DNA from: Candidatus Bathyarchaeota archaeon
GTDB taxonomy: Archaea; Thermoproteota; Bathyarchaeia; Bathyarchaeales; Bathycorpusculaceae
Length of the DNA stretch: 64,000 nt
NCBI GenBank assembly: GCA_003164295.1
Contig: PLTA01000053.1
Location: 1 to 64,000, forward strand
Direction of reading: 5' to 3'
In this document: positions 35,816 to 43,968 of the stretch, in pieces
Numbering within the stretch: the stretch's first letter is position 1
How the letters are laid out: every line of letters starts with the position of its first letter
Notes under the pieces: model-generated
Databases searched by the model: none
What the model was told of the DNA's origin: nothing
The model's input: the letters and a program-made list of their open reading frames with translations, nothing else
Made by a program: the position numbers and the translations under genes

Positions 35816-35964
35816 CGTCACAATTATTAGAAAAAGTTTGGAAGCCGACAATGAAAAAAATCTCATCTATCTAAGTCCGCAGAAACATAACAATAAGAGG
35901 CAAAATAGTTTAACAAGAAAAATGAAATAAAAATTGGGAATATTTGAGATTAGATTAAATAATC

Positions 35965-36090
35965 TTAAGTATCAACTAAATGAGCTGTACCATCAGGACA
36001 GAATACTTTTTCGCCGACGATTACTTTTCCAAACCGTTGTTTGCACTCAAACATCATTCTGGAGCAGCCATCACAATCTCGTGACAACAA
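35965..36090 (-). CDS. 41-residue zinc-binding-like protein, paralogue of 15581-15706
   Basis: TTG start at 36090, an in-frame TGA two codons upstream, and a GAGGTG ribosome site further upstream. It reads 'LLSRDCDGCSRMMFECKQRF' and ends 'VFCPDGTAHLVDT'. The cysteine positions and both ends match the chromosomal copy at 15.6 kb, while the middle has diverged. Probably a small metal-binding protein; function unknown. Confidence 0.7.
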   Translation of the reverse strand: MLSRDCDGCSRMMFECKQRFGKVIVGEKVFCPDGTAHLVDT

Positions 36091-36307
36091 TTTTCAAATA
36101 CACCTCTATGCTATATTGAATCTTACTACGTAACGAGGACAAGGAAATAAAGGTTTCCTCAAAAGTTAATAGATAGGCAAAGAAAGAGCAACCGTCCTTA
36201 CAATAGAGCAAAAATTGAATGCATCAAAGTGCCATAAAATACTTTGAAATGATTTAGTACTTGAAAAGAGTAATCAGTTTTGATTACTTCTTTTTGTTTG
36301 AAGGTCA

Positions 36308-37270
36308 ATGAGCCGTTTGTATAAGCCAATGCTTGCTAAACCTATTTCTAAACCGTTTTCTGGCAAGGATTGGATTTTTGAGACTAAGTGGAATGGCTTT
36401 AGAGCAATATCGTACGTACGAGATGACTTTCCGCTTCATAGTCGCAATGACAAGGAACTCAAATATGCTTTTCCGGAATTAGAGGAGCTTAAGCAGTTAG
36501 TAGAGAACGTTGTTGTTGATGGTGAAATCATAGTAATGAAACAGGACAAGGTTGATTTTCATTCACTACAGGAAAGGGGCCACCTTATTTCTGATAAGGC
36601 TGTTCAACGGCTAATGGTTCAGTCACCAGCAACCTTCATTGTGTTTGACATTTAGAGAAGGATGGAAAACAGCTAACTAATTTACCTTTGATGAAAGAAA
36701 GGCAATTCTGAAGGGATCAATTAAGGAAGGCTCGCACGTAATCATTAATGATTACGTCGAAGAAAAGGGGGAGCAATTCTATCAAGCGGTTTTGCAGCAT
36801 GATCTTGAAGGCATGGTTGCCAAACGCAAGGACGGCGTTTACGAACAGGGACTTAGAACGGGTAGTTGGCTTAAGATTAAGAACCTGGAAACTTGCGATT
36901 GTGTTATTTTCGGCTACAGTAAGGGCGACGGTGCCAGAGAGAGCACTTTTGGAGCTTTAGTAGTTGGATTATATGATAAGCAGGGTAAGCCTTTCTATGT
37001 TGCTCATGTAGGCAGTGGCTTTACCGAAGAATTGTTTGATTCTTTAATTGTCAAGTTTCAAAAACTCAAAACTAAAGTTGCTCCTTTTAGGGTTGATGGC
37101 ATGGATAGGGTGACGTGGCTTGAGCCTATGTTTGTGTGCGAAGTAATCTATCAGATAGTTACTAGAGATTGTAAATTAAGGATGCCACGCCTCATATGGT
37201 AAGGCTTGACAAAGAGCCGAGTGAATCCACGCTTGAACAAATAGAAGGCACAGGACGATGCTTTCTTTCA
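36308..37270 (+). pseudogene. LigD-type ATP-dependent DNA ligase, several frameshifts
   Basis: 'PMLAKPISKPFSGKDWIFET' leads to the nucleotidyl-binding site 'ETKWNGFRA', where the KxDG motif reads KWNG. 'HSRNDKELKYAFPELEE' and 'VVDGEIIVM' are further ligase motifs. The frame breaks near 36653 and 36705 and again near 37195. The C-terminal OB-fold region ('GMVAKRKDGVYEQGLRTGSW', 'VCEVIYQIVTRD') is recognisable. LigD-like ligases join breaks in NHEJ-type repair. This copy is not functional as sequenced. Confidence 0.82.
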
Positions 37271-37300
37271 GCAGATTAAATCACAATTTTTTCTTAATTA

Positions 37301-37727
37301 CTAAAAAACAATTTTACAATATTCTATATTTGCAATCCCCAAACCTAACAATCGTTGATACGCCTTGGTTTTTGGTGCATCGGTAAGAATTGAGAGAATA
37401 ACGCTTTTTCTTTTTAGCTTTCCAAGAACTGATTTAACATTGGGGTAGGGTTTTAGGAATTTGTTTTTAGTTTTTAGGTAGGTGTTGATGCCTGCAGCGA
37501 GTATTTTGTGATCAAACTGATCTACACTCTTTAAGAATTCTGAGAATGCTATGTTTGATTCAATGCCTACATCGAAGTACGTTTTCATCAAACGTGCATA
37601 TGCTTGGTCTTCCTTCATCCGCAGTCCTGACGTCACCATCGCCTTAACAGCTGCTCTGCAAGATTCTTCCTTCATACGAATAAAGTCGATCAATGTATTG
37701 TCAAGGTCAAACAGGATTGCTCATATT
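37301..37727 (-). pseudogene. HAD-superfamily hydrolase, truncated
   Basis: Upstream of the annotated ATG the same frame reads 'AILFDLDNTLIDFIRMK', the HAD motif I with both Asp residues, but a TGA lies directly before it and the ATG a few bases away is out of frame. Motif II is in 'ILSILTDAPK'. The protein ends at 'GIANIEYCKIVF', missing the motif III/IV region ('GDxxxxD'). Start and end are thus both damaged. Confidence 0.65.
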
Positions 37728-37832
37728 TTATGCATACTTACACTTGGTAAGAACTCTGGAATTTTAACACTTTCTACGATTCTCTGAGTCAGCAGAGGGG
37801 AGCTGTGAAAGCGAAGAGCCCAGCATGCTCAA

Positions 37833-39287
37833 TTAAAGAACATAACTGTCTCCAACTTTTCCCAATAACGTTACATTTTTTGACCCGTTCTCGAAAGCCT
37901 TCGCGTTTTCAGTATGTAGGGGAATTATGTTTTTCGCGTTTACTTGTTCCGCGAATTCTTTGAGCTGAGGCCCTGACGCGTGACCAGAAACGTGCGTGGA
38001 GTTAACGGCTATTCCAAAATGGTTTATCCAGTTCATTATCCGATCCCAGTCCATTTCCATTTCAGCGTCAAAAGGTTCACAAACAGATTTTATGTAAACT
38101 GATCCTTCAACTGGCTTTATGTCGATGAGTTCTTTGAGGTCAAAGTTACTGCAAAACATCAAGTAATCCTCTTGCTTAGCACGTATGTCTTTGTAGCATA
38201 CTGCTCTGTCAAGATAGGGACGTTCCCAAGAATCATAATCTTCGTCGCGTATCTTATCGCACCATTTGGCGTCTCCTATGACCCCCCAGCTTTTCCTGTT
38301 CGCATAAAGCGCTAAGTTGCCATCATCAGTTTTTGGAGCTATGGAATCGCCGCATTTAGCCAGCTCATCCAGCAAATATGCCTGCTTGAGGGAAATGGCA
38401 AGCTTCTTGCCCAGTTTATTGGCTGCATTTAGAAAAGAGAGCATTCTATCCGTGTCTCTTACTGACCAGTTACAGACTGAAAGCCCTTTGGCTTTTAATG
38501 AGATGTCGCAAATCTCGTCTTCAACTTCCGCTTCTTTTTTAGAGCTGTTAGAGTCTACTCTTGTGCCCTCAATTATCAATACATCTGGCTTTGCCTCTTT
38601 GCAGGCTTCCATAAACGCTGCGGATTCTTTTTCTCTGCGACCGTGAAAACGGAAATCCCCAGTGTAAACAATAGTTCCAGAGGACGTGTGAATTATGTAG
38701 CCTGTTGCTCCAGACAGAGAATGGTCAACCCTGTAAGGCTCAACCTCTATACCGTCTATGTGAAACTTTTCGTTAAACCTGAATGGTTGGTACTTGCGGC
38801 CTAACTTTTCTCCCTTTGTACGAATAACTTTTCCATCTTTAACATGTGTTTCAAAACACACGGACAAATCCGTTATGTCACTAAAACCGCCACTTGAGGT
38901 GTCATTCAAAGCTTTGAGAATACAATACGTTTCATCTGAACAATAGATGGGCAGGTCTTCGTGAAGATGATTAATGTACGATGCATGGTCAGCGTGAGCG
39001 TGAGAAACAAGCAGACCATGAATGTTCAGGTCTTCTTTTGGTCGCCCCATATGTTTTATGAAGTCAGACCTGTAAACGCCTTTCAGGTCCGGAAGAAGCC
39101 CGAACTCGATGAAATCGCCTAGTCCGCTGCATTTTCTTGGCTGCAAAAACTCTGAAAAATACTTGTTTGCCGTGCCAAAGCTCATACCAAAATCCAAAAA
39201 CAATTTTGTGCCGTTGTCTTCGAGAAGAATTTTGTTGCCGCCGATCTCATTAACGCCACCGTAAAAAATCAGCTTAACCATACTCAA
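37833..39287 (-). CDS. beta-CASP metallo-beta-lactamase nuclease (RNase J-like)
   Basis: 484 residues. Metal motifs: 'LLVSHAHADHASY' (HxHxDH), 'VDHSLSGATGYII', 'IVYTGDFRFHG', and the beta-CASP motifs with 'HVSGHASGPQLKEF' and 'IIPLHTENAKAF'. The N-terminus 'LIFYGGVNEIGGNKILLEDN' is typical of RNase J-type enzymes. Archaeal RNase J degrades RNA 5'-3'; related enzymes process DNA ends. It follows polX by 60 bases on the same strand, so a DNA-repair role is possible. The frame is intact. Confidence 0.88.
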   Translation of the reverse strand: MSMVKLIFYGGVNEIGGNKILLEDNGTKLFLDFGMSFGTANKYFSEFLQPRKCSGLGDFIEFGLLPDLKGVYRSDFIKHMGRPKEDLNIHGLLVSHAHADHASYINHLHEDLPIYCSDETYCILKALNDTSSGGFSDITDLSVCFETHVKDGKVIRTKGEKLGRKYQPFRFNEKFHIDGIEVEPYRVDHSLSGATGYIIHTSSGTIVYTGDFRFHGRREKESAAFMEACKEAKPDVLIIEGTRVDSNSSKKEAEVEDEICDISLKAKGLSVCNWSVRDTDRMLSFLNAANKLGKKLAISLKQAYLLDELAKCGDSIAPKTDDGNLALYANRKSWGVIGDAKWCDKIRDEDYDSWERPYLDRAVCYKDIRAKQEDYLMFCSNFDLKELIDIKPVEGSVYIKSVCEPFDAEMEMDWDRIMNWINHFGIAVNSTHVSGHASGPQLKEFAEQVNAKNIIPLHTENAKAFENGSKNVTLLGKVGDSYVL

Positions 39288-39347
39288 CCCAGCACTTCTT
39301 TCTCTGCGGTCTTGATATTAAACTCCATCGGCTAGCATGATGGAGCT

Positions 39348-39929
39348 TTACAGTTTTTCAGGCGGCATCCAACCGGGTTTGCCGTCAACTATCTCCCGTT
39401 CGGAAGGCAACGGGCAGGGCAAGCCTAAAGCTTCAAACACGTCCTTTTCGGTTTCCCCCGCAATTGCGCTGCCTTCTTTGATTAGGCCTTCGCTGAACTT
39501 GATTCTCATCCCTTTAGAAATCGCATAGCCCGCAAGCCACACATTATGTTCCGCTGAACCAGTTCTGACAAGCAGAAGAATACCAAAAGTTGACAGTTTT
39601 GCACGGTAGAAATCAACTTGAAAAAGACCATTTTGGCATGGCAAGAATGCTTTGATGACGCTGTTGCCTTGACAGCTGGGCTTTGCCTTCATGCGCCTGA
39701 GTTCTTCACTTATCTTTTGCCATTCAAAATCGCTCTTTGTAGTAACAACAAAATCAATGTCATGCACCACAGGTTTCTGCCGCCTGATGCTGCCAGCAAT
39801 TTCTATCTTGACACAGTGAGCACAAACAACAGTTTTTACTTGATTTGCTATTTTTTCCGCATCTTTTAAGTCGAGTTCTGCTAAGATAGGAACTTCGGGT
39901 TCGGGAAAAAGCGTGGATTGTTTCTTCAT
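39348..39929 (-). CDS. minimal family-X DNA polymerase (palm plus thumb)
   Basis: About 193 residues from ATG 39929 (AAGGTGA five bases upstream; GTG 39938 is an alternative). Catalytic motif 'EIAGSIRRQKPVVHDIDFVV' gives GS..R and DxD, and 'FQVDFYRAK' the third Asp. 'LLVRTGSAEHNVWLAGYA' is the thumb motif for nucleotide binding. The 8-kDa lyase domain and PHP domain of larger PolX proteins are absent. It would fill short gaps in repair. Gene order with the beta-CASP nuclease suggests a joint repair operon. Confidence 0.87.
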   Translation of the reverse strand: MKKQSTLFPEPEVPILAELDLKDAEKIANQVKTVVCAHCVKIEIAGSIRRQKPVVHDIDFVVTTKSDFEWQKISEELRRMKAKPSCQGNSVIKAFLPCQNGLFQVDFYRAKLSTFGILLLVRTGSAEHNVWLAGYAISKGMRIKFSEGLIKEGSAIAGETEKDVFEALGLPCPLPSEREIVDGKPGWMPPEKL

Positions 39930-39944
39930 TAGTTTCACCTTTCT

Positions 39945-40264
39945 TGAGCTGTAACTGGAGTTTATGGTTTGCTTTTCGTCTCTCCGTTTGAGGTTGCGCG
40001 CTTATTTTTTGCCAGAGCACGTCATTTAGCTTGTACTCAAGTTCCCGCAATTTTTTCTGTTGAACCAACATAATAGACATAACCATAGGTTCAAAGATTA
40101 TTGGATTGGTAGCGTTACTGCTTGCCATCCCATTGCTGCGGCACATATCCATCATCTTCCTCGAAAGCTTAACGTTCCTCCTTACTCAAAGCCCTAACGA
40201 AGCCATTCCACCGGCTAATTTCCGATTCTAAAGCCATCCTATAAGACTCAACAGTTTTACCCAT
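39945..40264 (-). pseudogene. small FEPM-type protein B, stop and frameshift
   Basis: Starts 'MGKTVESYRMALESEISRWN' as in the protein at 34088-34354. A TAA interrupts after 'LSKEER', and a one-base shift follows before 'MMDMCRSNGMASSNATNPII' and 'FEPMVMSIMLVQQKKLRELE'. It directly precedes polX, just as copy A directly precedes polB. Its 3' end is uncertain because the frame stays open into polX. Confidence 0.6.
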
Positions 40265-40267
40265 ACG

Positions 40268-40492
40268 CTAAACCTCAGCGTTTTTGATGTGAGTGATGTG
40301 GGATTGGATGAAGTCTTGTTCTTTGAGGGTTTTGTGGAGTAGGTCCTGGATGGCAGCGTTCATGTTACCGTTGTAATAAGGTCGAACGATTTTCTGTGCA
40401 AACTCAGAGAGAAGTGAAGCAGGAACGCTGTGAAAAGTCAAATCAACTAAGAGGTCATCTTCTAATGCTAATACTTGAGTTTTCTTTTTCAT
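40268..40492 (-). CDS. small DNA-binding-like protein, paralogue of 28666-29091
   Basis: 74 residues from ATG 40492, preceded by GAGAGGT; an upstream in-frame start at 40549 is less likely. 'LLVDLTFHSVPASLLSEFAQ' and 'NMNAAIQDLLHKTLKEQDFI' match the paralogue. The strand-helix-helix pattern suggests a ribbon-helix-helix regulator. It is first in the minus-strand run RHH-like, FEPM B, polX, beta-CASP. Confidence 0.6.
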   Translation of the reverse strand: MKKKTQVLALEDDLLVDLTFHSVPASLLSEFAQKIVRPYYNGNMNAAIQDLLHKTLKEQDFIQSHITHIKNAEV

Positions 40493-40599
40493 ACCTCTCA
40501 CGTGTGGCTCCTGTCTATCACTCAAACCACATAAAAAGCAAACCAACAAACTACCGTGCGTGATAGTAGAGGGCTGAGTGAAAGTGAAAAAAGAGTATT

Positions 40600-40842
40600 C
40601 TGCTTGAACTTATGATTCAAACTCGGAATTCATCAAAGAACACAAACTAGCGGATTATGGTTTAGTGCTTAACTCGTTAGAGGAGTTTTTGATAGAGCAG
40701 ATTCTAATAATCGCTAGCAAAATGAATCTACCAATGTAAGTTAGTGAAGAAAAGCTTTCCAAGGTCTTCCAAAATCTGGGGGATATAAAGGAAGGTCTGG
40801 CGCAAAATAACTTATCATCAGAACATATAAAATACAAATAAC
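40600..40842 (+). pseudogene. possible small gene with in-frame stop
   Basis: The frame from about 40625 reads 'NSEFIKEHKLADYGLVLNSL' and 'EEFLIEQILIIASKMNLPM', a TAA, then 'VSEEKLSKVFQNLGDIKEGL' to a final TAA. The amphipathic helix pattern looks like coding sequence, but there is no start codon and an internal stop. Not recognised. Confidence 0.3.
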
Positions 40843-40926
40843 ATTCTTTTGATTTGACTTATCCTATGGTGCCAGTTCGAGAAGGCTTTTGTCCCACGCA
40901 GTGTACGCGGCATAGACTCTAGCGAG

Positions 40927-40951
40927 AACTCTTTTTTTCTAAGAGTTTTTG
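40927..40951 (+). terminator. hairpin with T-run
   Basis: AACTCTT-TTTTTCT-AAGAGTT is a 7-bp perfect stem followed by TTT. No gene lies directly upstream, so it may terminate a short non-coding transcript from about 40857, or the RNA of the remnant before it. The rest of 40493-41116 shows no supported gene. Confidence 0.45.
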
Positions 40952-41116
40952 ACCTGGGCATGCGAAAAAGCTATCTGCACCATCCCTTTCGGAGTTCTGT
41001 GAAAGTTGTCTATGGACGTTTTTCTCTTTAACTCAAACGAAATGAACCTCAAAAGAAAAATACTGCTTGGTTAATCTCAGTTCTACAGAAAATAAATATT
41101 GTTAGAGGAAAAAAAC

Positions 41117-41340
41117 ATGACAAAAGGGAGTATGTGTCAATTGCTCTGGTAAAAGGAATTCTGGATGCTGGTGTTAAAACGCAAGAAGATTTGTTGAATA
41201 AATATGGTTTAGATGGGTGGGAATTGGTTTCTATTGTGGCGCTTCAAATTAATCAAAGTTTTGAAGTAGTTGCTTATCTAAAACGAGAATTAAGTAACGA
41301 TAGTGTACTTAACAATAATCTACAGAAAGGTAACAGCTAA
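41117..41340 (+). CDS. DUF4177-like small protein, start frame broken
   Basis: 'EYVSIALVKGILDAGVKTQE' and 'LLNKYGLDGWELVSIVALQ' end in a 'YLKREL' motif, the DUF4177 pattern. The natural N-terminus would be M-T-K-W-E-Y-V from ATG 41117, but the sequence there is one base short (AAAGGGAG where AAATGGGAG would restore the frame). The in-frame GTG at 41134 would lose the first strand. Function unknown. Confidence 0.65.
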
Positions 41341-41642
41341 GAGAAATTATTAATCAGCCGAAGAGGTAACCGACCTTTTTTTTCTCTTTCTATATTCTAT
41401 ATAAATCCAGCTTATCACTCTCCGTCTTGCGATAGGCCTTCGCCGGCTGTTTCACTGTTAGTTTAAGCCTATACACCTATAAGTGTTTAATCACTTAGTA
41501 GCTTATGTTGATAAGCGAAAATGTAAATGAAAAATGGTGACAAAAATAAGAATAAAATTCGGCGTTTGGCAGTTCGCTTATTGGAAGAACATCTGACACG
41601 GGAACCGTGAAAAAAAATCTAAATTAAAGTTGATGATTGAAT

Positions 41643-41786
41643 ATGGGTCGAATCGGCGTGGATCTCCCTGATGAGTTGGAAAAGCAACTCAGAATTAAAA
41701 CGGTGGAGAGGTTAGGCGGGAAAAAAGGCGACCTGTCCCGCGCTGTCGAAGAAGCAGTAAGAACGTGGATCGCCAAGGAAAAATAG
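41643..41786 (+). CDS. ribbon-helix-helix (CopG-like) protein
   Basis: 47 residues: 'MGRIGVDLPDELEKQLRIKT' then 'GKKGDLSRAVEEAVRTWIAK'. The strand plus two helices and 'DLPDELEKQLR' are classic for CopG/Arc-type regulators in archaeal elements. It ends with TAG at 41784-41786; the same frame then stays open for about 35 more codons to a TAA, which might be an extension or chance. Confidence 0.75.
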   Translation: MGRIGVDLPDELEKQLRIKTVERLGGKKGDLSRAVEEAVRTWIAKEK

Positions 41787-41926
41787 ATTTTACAGAGGTT
41801 CCTTGCTAGCGCCGGAATAAACGGTAGCAATAAAACGAAGGGTTGGGTCGACCCCAAAATAGCTCAGGCAATAGTTGATTTCTATATTCTTAGGATCTAA
41901 TTATGATTTAATCGAGTTGAAAAAAA

Positions 41927-42256
41927 GTGAAAGTTGCAGCAAAACCTGTAAAACATGTTTCTGCTAAACACATAGGACCACTCATGAAAACCAGCAGACT
42001 TGAGGAATGCTTGTTTATTTTGCAAGTTGTAGCGCAGAAAGGTCCACTGTCAACCACCACGATAATGTCCGAATTTAAGATTAACCGAACTTTACTAAAA
42101 GATTGTTTAGAACTACTTGTTAACCAGAATTTACTTATTGAAGAAAATGGATATAGCAATAAAGTGATTTGCGACATCACCGAAGCCGGGAACAATGTTT
42201 TAAGATTCTTTAAATTAGATGCTCCCGCCAAAATTCAGGGCGCGTTTCAATTTTAG
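41927..42256 (+). CDS. winged-helix regulator
   Basis: 109 residues from GTG. 'LEECLFILQVVAQKGPLSTT' and 'ILLKDCLELLVNQNLLIEEN' type sequence, ending 'CDITEAGNNVLRFF', is the HTH_45-like winged helix common in archaea. It shares layout and motifs with 43159-43479. Probably a DNA-binding regulator of the element. Confidence 0.72.
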   Translation: MKVAAKPVKHVSAKHIGPLMKTSRLEECLFILQVVAQKGPLSTTTIMSEFKINRTLLKDCLELLVNQNLLIEENGYSNKVICDITEAGNNVLRFFKLDAPAKIQGAFQF

Positions 42257-42366
42257 CCAGATAAACCAGTGCAGATGTGACAATCTCTACACGTTGTTGC
42301 ATACCTGTACCCACAACGCTTTAAGAGTTTCGTGTAGGAAGATATTAGATGGATTAGGCTTGTTGT

Positions 42367-42603
42367 ATGGATTTTGCTGAAGCAATAGACTTATCAAAAA
42401 AATTTCCGATGAGTCATCCAAAAGTATTCAAAGGGTTCATTGAGTGGGGCATTTTGGATACTGAAACAGAGGGCTACGTAGTTCTAACTGATTCAGCTTC
42501 AGATGGTGAACCATGTTCCAATCAATTGAAAGATTACGTTAAAGGCCACAACTTAAGAATAAATCTGTTTAAGGATTATTTGATGATTGATACGCTTGTT
42601 TAA
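42367..42603 (+). CDS. small hypothetical protein
   Basis: 78 residues, acidic. 'DFAEAIDLSKKFPMSHPKVF' and 'GFIEWGILDTETEGYVVLTD' suggest a partial winged helix. The ATG at 42367 has no strong ribosome site. Not recognised. Confidence 0.5.
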   Translation: MDFAEAIDLSKKFPMSHPKVFKGFIEWGILDTETEGYVVLTDSASDGEPCSNQLKDYVKGHNLRINLFKDYLMIDTLV

Positions 42604-42664
42604 GTTCTTGGCCAAAAGTTTTTTGGTGGGCTATTTAAACACAACTAATTTTACGGTTGACTGA

Positions 42665-42910
42665 TTAGTTTGCTGCTAAAATTAAAGCCTGTTCTGTCAA
42701 CAATTCTGAAATATCACTTGCTTTATTGTGTTTTGTAATATGATTTTTTATGGCGCGGTCCATGGCTTTCAAATCGGGCACTAGTAAAATTTCGAAGCCG
42801 CAGACACACTTGATAATGGGCATTCTTGTTTTGTGAGCGACAAACTTGTCGGTATGATCTTTGCTAATAATAAAGTTGTTTTCCTGAATGCTCTTTTTTG
42901 GCATGTCCAT
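42665..42910 (-). CDS. small zinc-finger-like protein
   Basis: 81 residues. 'IIKCVCGFEILLVPDLKAMD' followed by 'RAIKNHITKHN' gives C-x-C and H-x3-H about 20 residues apart, a C2H2-like finger layout seen in small archaeal proteins. The N-terminal part is basic. Function is probably nucleic-acid or protein binding. Confidence 0.6.
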   Translation of the reverse strand: MDMPKKSIQENNFIISKDHTDKFVAHKTRMPIIKCVCGFEILLVPDLKAMDRAIKNHITKHNKASDISELLTEQALILAAN

Positions 42911-43158
42911 TTTTTTCCTAGAAAATGAATGTTAGTAGTTATTATGAATAGTATATAACAAGTTGTAGTAGGCACGGCGCAGTCACAAGCATATTGCAAT
43001 CATCACAACTTTTTTTATAATGTGCAGTTTTTGATTCATATTTTAATATAAATACCTGATTTCTTAATAATAAGCATAATTGCTTGAATTAAACAATGGA
43101 AAAAAGCAAATGCTTATAATGCTCCTTAACATAACATGCAGATATATCTGTTAAGTGA

Positions 43159-43479
43159 GTGGAAAAGGGCTCGAAGATGAGAAGATCAAAATTAGAAACA
43201 TACGTTGCCATCCTAAGCGTGTTGTCGCAAAAGGGACCGCTGAAGTTGACACATATCATGTACAAAGCCAATGTCAACTGTAGCGTGCTCAGTGAACAGC
43301 TGGAGTTTCTAATCAAGCAAAACCTCGTTCAAGAAATGAAACTTAAAAAGAGCCGCGTAGTTTACGCAATCACCCCACGCGGCATAACTGTACTCAAATA
43401 TTTCCGAGAACTTACACAAGCACTACCAATCATAGATGAAGCCAAGAGTCAAACCAACCGGACACCGCTGCTTTACTAA
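43159..43479 (+). CDS. winged-helix regulator (HTH_45-like)
   Basis: 106 residues. 'RRSKLETYVAILSVLSQKGP' and 'LKLTHIMYKANVNCSVLSEQ' then 'VVYAITPRGITVLKYFREL' match the abundant archaeal family of single-domain winged-helix regulators. The frame is intact. Target genes are unknown; it lies between other regulatory ORFs of the element. Confidence 0.8.
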   Translation: MEKGSKMRRSKLETYVAILSVLSQKGPLKLTHIMYKANVNCSVLSEQLEFLIKQNLVQEMKLKKSRVVYAITPRGITVLKYFRELTQALPIIDEAKSQTNRTPLLY

Positions 43480-43664
43480 ATATCAAGAACCTTTTCTTTT
43501 TTTAATCTTTTCTCGCGATAAACTCGGAGAATTCAAAGAAAAACTGACAACCACAATATTTTCACTTAAGAATACAATAAATGTGGCAGAAATCGCAGAG
43601 CTACCGCTAAAACAAAAAATTAAATGCCGAAAAATAGAAAAAGAATGAAAAGAGAATCTTAATT

Positions 43665-43937
43665 TTAAGCAGTTGGAGTTCCTGTAGGAATTGAAGCCGG
43701 CGGAGTTGGAGATGACGGTGCGGCTGTTGGATCTGAAGCAGGTATTTGTTTTTCGGCTTCAGTAACTATGCCGTTTATTTGTGTTAGTAGTTGGGTTGGG
43801 ACTTCTTTGATGTAGTTGAGTCCTGTGCTAAATAGCAATCCCGCTAATGCTGATGCGAATGGATTGACTGCAACGTTTGCTAAGGGAGTGCCTGATATGT
43901 TGAATCCTAAGGCTAAAGCAAAAGATGCAAGGACTAA
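43665..43937 (-). CDS. small membrane-associated protein with Pro/Thr tail, start unclear
   Basis: About 90 codons: 'RLVLASFALALGFNISGTPL' and 'NPFASALAGLLFSTGLNYIK' form one or two hydrophobic segments, then 'EVPTQLLTQINGIVTEAEKQ' and a tail with repeated Pro, Thr and Ser. The stop is TAA at 43665-43667. No ATG/GTG/TTG begins the frame after an upstream TGA. ATT (about 43937) or a frameshift from the upstream gene could supply the start. Not recognised. Confidence 0.5.
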   Translation of the reverse strand, partial: LVLASFALALGFNISGTPLANVAVNPFASALAGLLFSTGLNYIKEVPTQLLTQINGIVTEAEKQIPASDPTAAPSSPTPPASIPTGTPTA

Positions 43938-43968
43938 TCGTTGAAATTTAGTTTCAATTAACGCTTCG

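Noticed and set aside
41527..41610. 27-codon ORF MKNGDKNKNKIRRLAVRLLE...
   Set aside because: Too short, no paralogue; its position 33 bases before the RHH gene is the only support.
43436..43648. 70-codon plus-strand ORF overlapping the winged-helix gene
   Set aside because: It overlaps the end of a well supported gene in another frame and lacks recognisable features.
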